Shown in pieces: positions 35,141 through 44,090 of a stretch of 64,000 nucleotides of DNA. Numbering within the stretch: position 1 is the stretch's first letter; every line of letters begins with the position of its first letter. The DNA is from Burkholderia vietnamiensis LMG 10929 (GTDB taxonomy: Bacteria; Pseudomonadota; Gammaproteobacteria; Burkholderiales; Burkholderiaceae), in the NCBI RefSeq assembly GCF_000959445.1, contig NZ_CP009632.1, positions 372,001 through 436,000 on the forward strand, read 5' to 3'. The translations under genes were made by a program, and so were the position numbers. The notes under the pieces were generated by a model. That model made no database searches. It was not told where the DNA came from and worked only from the letters and a program-made list of their open reading frames with translations.

Positions 35141-35288
35141 GGCCAAGGCTGTGTGAAAACGCATGCTGAACATGGTTTCCTCACAGATCGACCCTTCAGA
35201 TCGCGCTGTATTGGCTTGGCAGCAACTCGGGAAGGGTAAAGCGACACTCAAAAACCGGGTCCTTTCGCGTTTTAACACAGCCTCGGCC
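35141..35288 (-). repeat. MITE-like 148-bp element, copy C
   Basis: Inverted relative to copy A at 21443-21590 and the same length, with about five mismatches. Its ends are GGCCAAGGCTGTGTGAAAAC (left) and, read inward from the right, GGCCGAGGCTGTGTTAAAAC, so terminal inverted repeats match at 20 of 22 positions. Confidence 0.78.
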
Positions 35289-35704
35289 ATGACGCGCCAT
35301 TTGCTATCGGTGTGACGTGGTCGTTAGAGCGATCACTCTGCCCCTGAAAGCAGACCTCCCGCTTGGACGCGATGTTCGCATCCGTCGTAGTTGCGAGTGT
35401 AACGTCAGACACTATCTCGTCTGTGGTAAAACCCAAGGGGAAAGTTTATAAATGAGAATCGGTTTCTTTCTTATTCTGATGTTACCGATTGAATGTTGAA
35501 CTCGGTTGGCTTGGCCAGACTTGTTGGCATCACAGGGGGCATCTTGCTCCAAGGACGGAGCGATCTCCATCCTGCGACAAACTTTCGACATTCAATACGC
35601 GACGCGATCATTCACCATTGCGGAGCGCTAAACTTCGCGCTTACTAAGCCGTTATAGATCCTGCTGACTTCGCTGTTTTCGATCTCATAGAATAACGGTT
35701 TTGT
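35289..35704. promoter_or_regulatory. Long leader upstream of a diguanylate cyclase
   Basis: 416 bp without a supported gene. It is AT-richer than the core and probably holds the promoter of the following cyclase. I could not identify specific boxes. Confidence 0.3.
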
Positions 35705-37519
35705 ATGCTCACAACCGATTCCGACGATGATGCGGTTGCGTCCGCCGGCTCTGCCGCTGGCGAAGTTTCACCTCTGCTGGCGAGTCCCGAATGCGAGGCA
35801 GTGACCCGTCTGGCGCGGGCGCACTTCGGCGTCGTCACTGCGCTGGTCACGTTGTCCGCCCCGGAAGGGCAGCGGTTGCAAGCCGTCGATGGCGTATTTC
35901 CCCATGCGATTCCGCCTGACCTGTTCGCTAAACGTATCAACGTTGAGAAGGAATCCGAGAAGGTAGTCGTCGTCCCCGATACGCACGACGACTCGCGCTT
36001 TTTTTTCGAAGATCGCGGCGTTACTGCAAAATTGCCGCGCTTCTTTGCCGCGTGCGCACTTACTGCCAGCGACGGCCGCCATCTCGGCGCCCTGTGCCTG
36101 CTGGATGACGCGTTTCGCACGCTCGACGAAGGGCAACGTGCCTTTCTGCACGAACTGGCGACGATAGCCGCGCAATCGGTTGCCCGAGGTCAAGTGGAAG
36201 CTGAACTGCGCGGCCGTGCGGCTGAACTGCAGGCCGAAAAGGATCTGATTACGCTTGCACTTATCGGAAGTGGGACCGGTGTTTGGGACCGCGATGTCAC
36301 CACGGGTGAAATTCGCTATTCGCCGGAATGGAAGGCGATACTCGGCTATGAGTCGCATGAAATCAGCAACCGGATTGAAGACGCCTACCTCCGTTTGCAT
36401 CCCGACGAGCGGGAGTATGTCAAGGAGACGATGCAGGCTCATTTCGAAAACAGGACGGACCGCTATGAAATCGAGCACCGCATCCGTTGCAAGGATGGCA
36501 CCTACAAGTGGATCTGCAGCCGCGGTAAGGTAGTCAGCCGCAATGGCGACGGCCGTGCGCTGCGTATGGTCGGCACGACCACAGACATTACCGGTTTGCG
36601 CGATATGGCCACGCAGTTGCAGGAGACCATTAGCCTGATCACCAACCTGACGAACGAAGTGCCGGGCCTCGTCTTTCAATACCGGCAAACGGCTGATGGG
36701 CGTGGTGTCTTCGCATACGCGAGTGATGGCGTAAGACAGATATACGAAGTGACGCCTGAACAGGTCGTTCGCAGTGCGGACGTAGTCGAAGCGCGAATTG
36801 ATCCACGCGACGTCGCCGGATATCGGCAGTCGCTGCTCGAATCGGCGGCGAACCTGACGCCGTGGCGCTTCGAATACAGGGTAAGATTGCCGCAGCAGGG
36901 CATTCGCTGGCGGCAGAGCGACGCTCGGCCACAACGTATGGCTGATGGCAGCACGTTATGGCACGGATTTGTTACGGATACAACCGAGCGCAAGCGTATT
37001 GAGGCAGAACTGCATGAACTGGCAACGGTCGACCACCTGACTCAGTTGGCCAATCGGCGCCACTTCATGACACAAGGCGAAGCGGAACTTGTCCGGATCC
37101 GGCGCGCCGAGAGTCGCATTGCTGCGGTGCTTATGCTTGACCTCGATAATTTCAAGGCGCTCAACGATCGCTGGGGACACGCGCTCGGCGACCGCGCACT
37201 TAGACACTTCGCCGGGCTGCTGCGATCAGAGGCGCGCGCAGGCGACATCGTAGGGAGGATTGGCGGCGAAGAATTCGCGGCCGTTCTGCCGGACAGCGGC
37301 ACCGAGGAAGCGATCGCATTCGGGCTGCGCGTGCAGCGTCGTGCCGCTGAAACACCTCTGGTTCTGGGCGAACAGCACGTCGCACTGACCGTCAGCATCG
37401 GCGTCGACAGGATGTATGCGACGGATGTCGGCGTCGATCAGGCACTCACTCGATGTGACAAGGCGCTATATCTCGCGAAGGAGCGCGGCCGCAACAGGGT
37501 CGAGCTCTATCGCGAATGA
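35705..37519 (+). CDS. GAF-PAS-PAS-GGDEF diguanylate cyclase
   Basis: 604 residues. A GAF domain (about 20-165; FFAACALTASDGRHLGALCL) is followed by a PAS with PAC (about 175-300; GTGVWDRDVTTGEIRYSPEW), a second PAS (about 305-425) and a GGDEF domain with DHLTQLANRRHF, DLDNFKALNDRWGHALGDRA and GRIGGEEF. An RAGD inhibitory site sits five residues before GGEEF, so product feedback is expected, in contrast to the cyclase at 23439. It lacks a clear ribosome site before ATG 35705. Makes cyclic di-GMP in response to a bound ligand or redox cue (inference). Confidence 0.88.
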   Translation: MLTTDSDDDAVASAGSAAGEVSPLLASPECEAVTRLARAHFGVVTALVTLSAPEGQRLQAVDGVFPHAIPPDLFAKRINVEKESEKVVVVPDTHDDSRFFFEDRGVTAKLPRFFAACALTASDGRHLGALCLLDDAFRTLDEGQRAFLHELATIAAQSVARGQVEAELRGRAAELQAEKDLITLALIGSGTGVWDRDVTTGEIRYSPEWKAILGYESHEISNRIEDAYLRLHPDEREYVKETMQAHFENRTDRYEIEHRIRCKDGTYKWICSRGKVVSRNGDGRALRMVGTTTDITGLRDMATQLQETISLITNLTNEVPGLVFQYRQTADGRGVFAYASDGVRQIYEVTPEQVVRSADVVEARIDPRDVAGYRQSLLESAANLTPWRFEYRVRLPQQGIRWRQSDARPQRMADGSTLWHGFVTDTTERKRIEAELHELATVDHLTQLANRRHFMTQGEAELVRIRRAESRIAAVLMLDLDNFKALNDRWGHALGDRALRHFAGLLRSEARAGDIVGRIGGEEFAAVLPDSGTEEAIAFGLRVQRRAAETPLVLGEQHVALTVSIGVDRMYATDVGVDQALTRCDKALYLAKERGRNRVELYRE

Positions 37520-37670
37520 CTGCGCAGCTTCGCGTTCGCGGCCATTGCGCTCTCTGACGTAAAGGCATTCCAAGGTGTATCGATACGTGCGTGTCCCGAG
37601 TAAGCGCGTCCTCAGCACCGTCTCGACGATATGAAGGGAAGTTGCCAAAGTAGTCCCCACCAGAAAAGTA

Positions 37671-38078
37671 GTGGGGACCACAGTGGCAACAGACGCACCG
37701 AAGAGAAGTTCACGCAAAGGCATCCCGAATCACCCCATCGAACTCCGGCGGAAGCCGGCTCAGCAGGCCTGCGAAGCAGGCGTATCGGTCGCGCGTTTGG
37801 CAATGGAACATGGGTTGAATCCGAACCTCGTATTCAAATGGCGCCGAGCACTCCGTGCTGGCGAATACGATCCGGTGGATTTGCTGCCCGTGACAGTGGA
37901 CACACCTGCGCAAGAGATGGAGCAGCCGGCCCCGGCGCCAGTTACTTGCGCAACTGCTGCAGGCGCCATCGAGATCAGCGTGGGCAACACCCGCGTGCGC
38001 ATCGAAGGCTCGCCCAGCGAAACCACGCTACTGTTGGTGCTGCGCATGTTGCGCAGCACGTCGGAATCGGCAGCATGA
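37671..38078 (+). CDS. IS66-family accessory protein TnpA
   Basis: About 135 residues starting GTG 37671 or GTG 37683. It has NHPIELRRKPAQQACEAGVS, VARLAMEHGLNPNLVFKWRR, the helix-turn-helix of IS66 TnpA proteins, and a C-terminal AIEISVGNTRVRIEGSPSET. Intact, but its partners TnpB and TnpC are missing or truncated. Confidence 0.85.
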   Translation: MGTTVATDAPKRSSRKGIPNHPIELRRKPAQQACEAGVSVARLAMEHGLNPNLVFKWRRALRAGEYDPVDLLPVTVDTPAQEMEQPAPAPVTCATAAGAIEISVGNTRVRIEGSPSETTLLLVLRMLRSTSESAA

Positions 38079-38084
38079 TCGGCT

Positions 38085-38736
38085 TACCCACCCGCAGCAG
38101 CACCTCGAATCGTTCAACGGCACGCTGCAGGCCGATGCCTACGGTGGTTACCAGGCGATTTACGAAACTGGACGAGTGGCCGAAGCAGCGTGCTGGGCCC
38201 ATGCCCGGCGGCAGTTCTACGAACTGCATGCTACGCGGCCGAATGCCTTGAATACGGAGGCGGGGGAGCGCATCGGCGCGCTGTACAAGGTCGAAGAATC
38301 GAGTCGAGGCAAACCACCCGACGAACGACGGTCGTGCCGACAAATTCACACCAAGCCCTTGCTCGATCAACTCCATGTGTGGCTGAGCGCCACACTGGAG
38401 ACGCTCTCGCGCAAATCCGACACAAGTCGGGCGATACTTTATGCCCTGAACCGCTGGGAGGCGCTCACGCGCTACTGCGGCGACGGACGTCTGGAGATCG
38501 ATAACCTGCCGGTCGAACGCGCCTTGCGCGGTGTGGCAATTGGCCGTCGGAACTATCTGTTTGCCGGCGCCGGCTCGGGAGGTGAAAGAGCGGCCGCAAT
38601 CTACAGCTTGATCGGCACGTGCAAGTTAAACGGCATCGATCCCGAAGCCTATCTGCGTCACGTGCTCGTCCGCATCGCAGAGCACCCAGTCAATCGCATC
38701 GGTAACTTGCTGCCCTGGAACGTATTGGTCACCTAA
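38085..38736 (+). pseudogene. 3' fragment of IS66-family transposase TnpC
   Basis: Reads HLESFNGTLQADAYGGYQAI, ACWAHARRQFYELHATRPNA, DNLPVERALRGVAIGRRNYL and FAGAGSGGERAAAIYSLIGT, ending in the usual WNVLVT. This is the C-terminal half of the DDE domain. The deletion joins it to within a few bases of the tnpA stop. Confidence 0.85.
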
Positions 38737-38754
38737 CTCGCGAAGTCTCTGCCT

Positions 38755-39006
38755 ATGACATACAAGCACTACGCTGTCGTCAATGAGGTCTGTCCGGTAT
38801 GCGGCCAGGGGCGCGTGCTTGTAGCCGCCAAATCGAAAAGTTCGGGGGTCTTTGCGCCCTGCGAAGACTGTGAATCTGAATGGAGCCATCCCGACGAAAC
38901 ACATGACACAGAGCTTGCCTCGCGATACAGACACGCCTTTGCACGCTATCTGCGCCTAGACGAGTTAATGGCGCATTCATGGTATTGCCATGTTCTGAAC
39001 AAGTAA
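38755..39006 (+). CDS. Small zinc-ribbon-like passenger protein inside the IS66 element
   Basis: 83 residues, not recognised as a family. It has two Cys pairs, CPVCGQG near residue 14 and CEDCESEW near residue 37, consistent with a zinc ribbon. ATG 38755 lies 19 bases after the tnpC stop, inside the terminal repeats, so it moves with the element. There is no role in transposition that I know of. Confidence 0.65.
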   Translation: MTYKHYAVVNEVCPVCGQGRVLVAAKSKSSGVFAPCEDCESEWSHPDETHDTELASRYRHAFARYLRLDELMAHSWYCHVLNK

Positions 39007-39064
39007 CTGTCGCAGGTATTCGGTCCCCGTCAAGACGGTGCTCGATACACGCTTACTGTCCCGA

Positions 39065-39463
39065 GCTGTGATAGTGAGTATCGAGATCGCAGGTTCGCGG
39101 CCAGAAATCGTGGGAGTGAACTTTCTCGTCGGTCATCGTCGAATTATCCGTGCGTATTGCGGTCGCACCTGCATTCCGGATGCATAGTGGTGTTGGCTCT
39201 CGTTGGAGAATCATCAGGCAGATGACGCGTATAACGCTAGGAACAGACCCAGAGCTGGTTGAGTATCGAACGGCAGAGAGGGGTTGAATCCGCAGTCGAT
39301 CCCGGCCGTTGACGAAGTGACGGTTGCCGCGTCGCGGCGCGATGGCATCACGGCGATGCGCCATCGCGGCTCCACGGCTCCACGCCGTCAGAGCATCACA
39401 TCCTCACGGCAGCGCGGCGCATTCAACGCCACGCCGCCGACTCCTGCCGTTAGCACCTGCCGC
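39065..39463. other. Right island border, no supported gene
   Basis: Composition climbs from mixed to very GC-rich at about 39280, where core-like DNA resumes. No gene, tRNA or attachment site is recognisable. Confidence 0.4.
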
Positions 39464-40361
39464 TCACCGCCCGCCGTTCGATCCCGCCGCAGTATCCCGC
39501 GGTGCGTCGGCACCAAGCTCCGCGCCCGTGATCGGATCGCAGCGCGGGTCCGAAGCGAGACGCCGCGTCATCGCTTCGAGCGCCTGCGATTGCTGCGGTT
39601 CGACCACGCCCTTCGCGGCGCCGTCGCCGCCATCGACGGCCGGCTCACCGCGCCGCAACGACAGCGAATCGCCGCGATTCCACGGGCCCGGCACAGGCTC
39701 GCCGTCCTGCATGCGGAAGTACACGCGGTCGTAGGGCTCGACCGGCGGCAGCTTGCCCGGCGGGAAGTTCGCGGTGATCGCGTACAGCGCCTTCTCGAAC
39801 GACTTCTGATGCGATACCTCGCGGGTCATCAGGAAGCCGAGCGCGTCGCGGATGCCGGGATCGTCGGTCACGTTGATGAGCCGCTCGTAGATGATCTTCG
39901 CGCGCGCTTCGGCTGCGATGTTCGAGCGCAGGTCGGCGGTCGGCTCGCCGATCGTGTCGATGTACGCGGCCGTCCAGGGCACGCCGCCCGAATTGGTCAG
40001 CGGCGTGCCGGCGCCGTACAGCAGCAGCGTCACGTGGCTGTCGTTGCCTGCGCCGTGCAGCTTGCGGTACAGCTCGGCCTGCTCGTCGACGGCCTCGGCG
40101 AGTTCGCCCTTCGCGCCGCGATTGAGCATCGCGACCAGCGAGCCGATCACTTCGAGGTGGCTCAGCTCCTCGGTGGCGATGTCGAACAACATGTCCTTGC
40201 GGCCCGGATCCTCCTCGGTGACCGCCTGCGTGAAATAAGCGCATCGCGGCGGCGAGTTCGCCCTGCGGGCCGCCGAACTGTTCGAGCAGCAGGTTCGCGA
40301 GCCCCGGATTGGGCGCATCGACGCGGACCGTGTACTGAAGCCGTGTGTTGTGAATGAACAT
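39464..40361 (-). pseudogene. Manganese catalase gene with a single-base frameshift
   Basis: ATG 40361 (after GGAGG) opens MFIHNTRLQYTVRVDAPNPG, LANLLLEQFGGPQGELAAAM. An extra base in the run at 40233-40237 then shifts the frame. The second frame carries on correctly with YFTQAVTEEDPGRKDMLFDI, ATEELSHLEVIG, AAEARAKIIYERL and MTREVSHQKSFEKALY, which hold the Mn-ligand Glu and His residues, down to the stop at 39464. Manganese catalase destroys hydrogen peroxide. Deleting one base restores the whole gene, so this is either a recent mutation or a sequencing error. Confidence 0.85.
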
Positions 40362-40544
40362 GAAACCTCCGTTGAAGAAGGGGAGCACACCTGCTACGCA
40401 GCCGCGAGCACGACGCGCACACGTAGTGCTCGGGGCTGCTACGGCGCACGCATCGTTGCCGGGCGGCGTTCGGGTGCTGGAAGGACGCAGAAGCCATACT
40501 GCTGATGGGGCCGATGCACGGCCCTGCGTCGCATCCGTCCGCGA

Positions 40545-40565
40545 TTTTTCAACGCGTTGTCATTT
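40545..40565. promoter_or_regulatory. Palindrome-containing motif shared with 16325-16344
   Basis: TTTTTCAACGCGTTGTCATT contains the palindrome CAACGCGTTG. It resembles TTTTCAAGCGCTTGTCATTT upstream of the BON gene. It lies in the non-coding gap (40362-40624) that separates the catalase from the next genes. Role unknown. Confidence 0.35.
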
Positions 40566-40624
40566 CTGCCGTCAGCGCGCGAGCATGCGTGCAGCTGCGC
40601 GGCGATAGCACCGGGCAAGCGCAG

Positions 40625-40837
40625 TCAGCGCGTATCGCCGTCGCGTGTGGGCATGTGCGCCCCGGCACCATCGGCCGGTGCGCCTTCATCGGAGGACAGC
40701 GGCTTGCCTTCGGCCGGATCGTGCGCGCTGCGCGGCCGCGGCGTGTGCGTGCCGTGCGGCTTTCCTTCGGGGCCGGGCGTGCTGTCGCCGCGGTCCTGTC
40801 CTTGCGAATCGGTATCGAGTGAATTCGAACGGGTCAT
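40625..40837 (-). CDS. Small hydrophilic protein of unknown function
   Basis: 70 residues, very polar and probably disordered: MTRSNSLDTDSQGQDRGDST, PGPEGKPHGTHTPRPRSAHD. ATG 40837 follows AGGAAG with good spacing, which is the main support. It is similar in style to the short proteins at 56234 and 59012. Function unknown. Confidence 0.5.
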   Translation of the reverse strand: MTRSNSLDTDSQGQDRGDSTPGPEGKPHGTHTPRPRSAHDPAEGKPLSSDEGAPADGAGAHMPTRDGDTR

Positions 40838-41000
40838 CGGGCTGGCTTCCTGTCGGAACATTGGGGAAGGCGCGCACGCATCGCCCGTGCCGGCGCCTTC
40901 GCGTGGCGATCGACACGGCCGGGCGCGCCGTTTGCTCGCCCGCGCCCTCGAGGCCGGCCCGCGCAATGTCGCGCGCGGCCGTTGCCTGGAGCGATGTTCG

Positions 41001-42410
41001 ATGTCAGATGCGACCCTGTTCCCGCTGTCCGATCCGCAGCAAGTCCTTGCCTCCCTCGTGCGTGCTTTTACGTTTACGCCGGCACGACGCGCGGCCGTGT
41101 GCGCGTGGCGCGCGCTCGCGCTGCCCCGCGTCCCGGTATCGGCCTACGCCGGTGGTGCGGTCGGACTGGCGCCGCGCGTCGCCGTTGCGCGCGCCGGAGA
41201 CGGCAACGCGGCCGGCGGCGACGACGGCAATGCCGGCCGCGACCGACGCGACGAACGCGATGAGCGCGACACCGACGCGCCGGGCGGCGGCGGCGGTGAC
41301 GGCCATCCGCACGACGATCGCGGCGGCCGCACCGGCGGCGATGGCGACGGCGACAGCCATGACGGCGAACGCAAGCGCCCGGGGAAGAAGCCGCTGATCA
41401 TCCTCGGCGCGGTGCTGCTGGTGTTGCTGATCGCCGGGCTCGTGTGGTGGCTCGCGACGCGCGATCAGGAGAGCACGGACGACGCTTATACCGACGGCAA
41501 CGCGGTTGCAATGGCGCCGCACGTGTCCGGCTACGTGACGCGGCTTGCCGTCGACGACAACACCTTCGTGCATCGCGGCGACGTGCTCGTCGAAATCGAT
41601 CCGCGCGACTATCGCGCGCGGGTCGACGCGGCGCGCGCACAGCTCGGCCTCGCGCAGGCGCAGCTCGATGCGGCGCGCGTGCAGCTCGACATCGCCCGCG
41701 TGCAGTATCCCGCGCAGTACCGCCAGGCGCGTGCGCAGATCGAGTCGGCGGACGCCGCTTACCGGCAGGCGCTGGCCGCCCAGGAGCGCCAGCGTGCGGT
41801 CGATGCGCGCGCAACCTCCCAGCAGGCGATCGACGCCGCCGATGCGCAGCGCGCCAGTGCCGACGCGAACGTCGCGATGGCCCGCGCGCAGGCGCGCACC
41901 GCGAGCCTCGTGCCGCAGCAGATCCGCCAGGCCGAGACGGTCGTCGAGGAGCGCCGCCAGCAGGTGCTGCAGGCGCGCGCGCAGCTTGCGACGGCCGAGC
42001 TCGATCTGTCGTACTGCGAGCTGCGCGCGCCGTCCGACGGCTGGGTCACGCGCCGCAACGTGCAGCTCGGCTCATACCTGCAGGCGGGCGCGTCGGTCTT
42101 CTCGATCGTCACGCCGCAGATGTGGATCACCGCGAACTTCAAGGAGTCGCAACTCGAGCGGATGCGGATCGGCGATCGCGTCGACGTGTCCGTCGACGCG
42201 TATCCCGATCTCGACCTGCACGGCCACGTCGACAGCATCCAGCTCGGCAGCGGCGCGCGGTTCTCCGCGTTTCCGGCCGAGAACGCGACCGGCAACTTCG
42301 TGAAGATCGTGCAGCGCGTGCCGGTGAAGATCGTGCTCGACGGCCCGCTGCCGAACCGTCCGCCGCTCGGTCTCGGCCTGTCGGTCGAACCGACCGTCCA
42401 TCTGAAATGA
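41001..42410 (+). CDS. emrA: HlyD-family membrane fusion protein (EmrA-type)
   Basis: 469 residues. An unusual N-terminal extension, rich in Gly and Asp (about residues 70-125), precedes one membrane helix (LIILGAVLLVLLIAGLVWWL). After it come the biotinyl-lipoyl half (AYTDGNAVAMAPHVSGYVTR), a long coiled coil rich in Ala, Gln and Arg, the second lipoyl half (LSYCELRAPSDGWVTRRNVQ) and a beta-barrel. It links the EmrB pump to an outer-membrane channel across the periplasm. ATG 41001 follows TGGAG. It heads emrA-emrB-NodT. Confidence 0.9.
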   Translation: MSDATLFPLSDPQQVLASLVRAFTFTPARRAAVCAWRALALPRVPVSAYAGGAVGLAPRVAVARAGDGNAAGGDDGNAGRDRRDERDERDTDAPGGGGGDGHPHDDRGGRTGGDGDGDSHDGERKRPGKKPLIILGAVLLVLLIAGLVWWLATRDQESTDDAYTDGNAVAMAPHVSGYVTRLAVDDNTFVHRGDVLVEIDPRDYRARVDAARAQLGLAQAQLDAARVQLDIARVQYPAQYRQARAQIESADAAYRQALAAQERQRAVDARATSQQAIDAADAQRASADANVAMARAQARTASLVPQQIRQAETVVEERRQQVLQARAQLATAELDLSYCELRAPSDGWVTRRNVQLGSYLQAGASVFSIVTPQMWITANFKESQLERMRIGDRVDVSVDAYPDLDLHGHVDSIQLGSGARFSAFPAENATGNFVKIVQRVPVKIVLDGPLPNRPPLGLGLSVEPTVHLK

Positions 42411-42495
42411 CCGGCTGCCGTGAGGCGGCCCGCTTGCTCCGGAGCGACGCGATGTCTCTGATGCGCATACTCTGCACGCGCCGCGAGGGCCGCCG

Positions 42496-44088
42496 ATGAG
42501 CCGGCCTTCCGCTGCGCCGCATTCGTCCGGCAACGGGTGGCGCCCCGCCGCGAACCCGTGGGTCGTCGCGATCGTCGTCACGCTCGCCGCCTTCATGGAG
42601 GTGCTCGACACGACGATCGTCAACGTCGCGCTGCCGCACATCGCGGGCACGATGTCCGCGAGTTACGACGAGGCGACCTGGACGCTCACGTCGTATCTCG
42701 TCGCCAACGGCATCGTGCTGCCGATCTCCGGCTTCCTCGGCCGCCTGCTCGGCCGCAAGCGCTACTTCGTGCTGTGCATCGCGGCGTTCACCGTGTGCTC
42801 GTTGCTGTGCGGCGTCGCGACCAACCTCGGCGAGCTGATCGTGTTCCGCGTGCTGCAGGGTTTGTTCGGCGGCGGGCTGCAGCCGAACCAGCAGTCGATC
42901 ATCCTCGACACGTTCCCGCCCGAGCAACGCAATCGCGCGTTCTCGATCTCGGCGATCGCGATCGTCGTCGCGCCGGTGCTCGGGCCGACGCTCGGCGGCT
43001 GGATCACCGATCACTTCTCGTGGCGCTGGGTGTTTCTGCTGAACGTGCCGATCGGTGCGCTGACGGTGCTCGCGGTGATGCAGCTCGTCGAAGATCCGCC
43101 GTGGCGGCGCGGCGCCGAACGCGGGGTGTCGGTCGACTACATCGGCATCGGGCTGATCGCGATCGGCCTCGGCTGCCTGCAGGTGATGCTCGATCGCGGC
43201 GAGGACGAGGACTGGTTCGACTCGAACTTCATTCGCATTTTCGCGGTGCTGTCGGCGCTCGGGCTGGTCGGCGCGACGCTGTGGCTGCTGCGCACGAAGA
43301 AGCCGGTGGTCGACCTGTCGTGCCTGCGCGATCGCAATTTCGCGCTCGGCTGCGTGACGATCGCGACCTTCGCGTCCGTGCTGTACGGCAGCGCGGTGAT
43401 CGTGCCGCAGCTCGCGCAACAGCACCTCGGCTACACGGCCACGCTCGCGGGGCTCGTGCTGTCGCCCGGCGCGCTGCTGATCACGCTCGAGATCCCGTTC
43501 GTGAGCCGGCTGATGCCGCACGTGCAGACCCGCTATCTCGTCGGCTTCGGCTTCGTGCTGTTGTCGGCCGCGCTGGTGTATTCGCGCCGGCTCGTGCCGG
43601 ACATCGACTACACGCATCTCGTGCTGATCCGCTGCGCGCAGTCGCTCGCGATCGGCTTCATGTTCGTGCCGATCACGACGCTCGCATATTTGACCGTGCC
43701 GCAGCGGCTCAACGACGACGCGTCGGCGCTGTTCACGATGTTCCGCAACGTCGCCGGCTCGATCGGCATTTCGGTGTCGACCGCGTTGATCCGCGAACGC
43801 ACGCAGGCGCGGATGGCGCATCTGTCGACGCACATGTCGCCGCTATCGCAGAACTTCCAGGACGCGCTGCACGACCAGGCACGTACGGTCGCCGCGCTGT
43901 CCGGCGCGCCGCCGTCCGCCGCGTTGCAGACGGCGACCGGCCGGCTGTACGAAACCTTCATCTCACAGGCGACGATTCTGGCGTACATCGACGTGTTCGC
44001 GATCCTCGCGGTGTTCTGCGCGTTCAGCATTCCGCTGACGTTCCTGTTCTCGCCGGTGAAGGCCGCTCGCGGCGCGGGAGGGCATTGA
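42496..44088 (+). CDS. emrB: DHA2-family MFS multidrug transporter (EmrB-type)
   Basis: 530 residues, 14 predicted helices. Landmarks are FMEVLDTTIVNVALPHIAGT in helix 1, the motif GRLLGRKRYF in loop 2-3, and GGGLQPNQQSIILDTFPPEQ. Proton-driven efflux pump in the inner membrane; substrates unknown. ATG 42496 follows GAGGG, 85 bases behind emrA. Confidence 0.93.
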   Translation: MSRPSAAPHSSGNGWRPAANPWVVAIVVTLAAFMEVLDTTIVNVALPHIAGTMSASYDEATWTLTSYLVANGIVLPISGFLGRLLGRKRYFVLCIAAFTVCSLLCGVATNLGELIVFRVLQGLFGGGLQPNQQSIILDTFPPEQRNRAFSISAIAIVVAPVLGPTLGGWITDHFSWRWVFLLNVPIGALTVLAVMQLVEDPPWRRGAERGVSVDYIGIGLIAIGLGCLQVMLDRGEDEDWFDSNFIRIFAVLSALGLVGATLWLLRTKKPVVDLSCLRDRNFALGCVTIATFASVLYGSAVIVPQLAQQHLGYTATLAGLVLSPGALLITLEIPFVSRLMPHVQTRYLVGFGFVLLSAALVYSRRLVPDIDYTHLVLIRCAQSLAIGFMFVPITTLAYLTVPQRLNDDASALFTMFRNVAGSIGISVSTALIRERTQARMAHLSTHMSPLSQNFQDALHDQARTVAALSGAPPSAALQTATGRLYETFISQATILAYIDVFAILAVFCAFSIPLTFLFSPVKAARGAGGH

Positions 44089-44090
44089 CG

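Larger units (their letters stand above)
37600..39056 (+). mobile_element. Internally deleted IS66-family element with passenger gene
   Basis: 1457 bp. The left end is GTAAGCGCGTCCTCAGCACC and the right end, read inward, GTAAGCGTGTATCGAGCACC, both continuing GTCT(C/T)GACG. A perfect 8-bp duplication TGTCCCGA flanks it (37592-37599 and 39057-39064), as IS66 elements make. Inside are tnpA, the 3' part of tnpC and a small zinc-ribbon gene; tnpB and the tnpC catalytic N-terminal part are gone. It could move only with help from a complete relative. Confidence 0.9.

Noticed and set aside
21171..39463. Integrative element with integrase or tRNA attachment site
   Set aside because: No integrase, relaxase, tRNA or flanking direct repeat was found; the region is better explained by stepwise IS insertion.
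42537..44088. Long open frame running through emrB into the lipoprotein gene
   Set aside because: Arg-rich antisense-like translation in a different frame of emrB; the lipoprotein has its own ribosome site at 44091 and a signal peptide.
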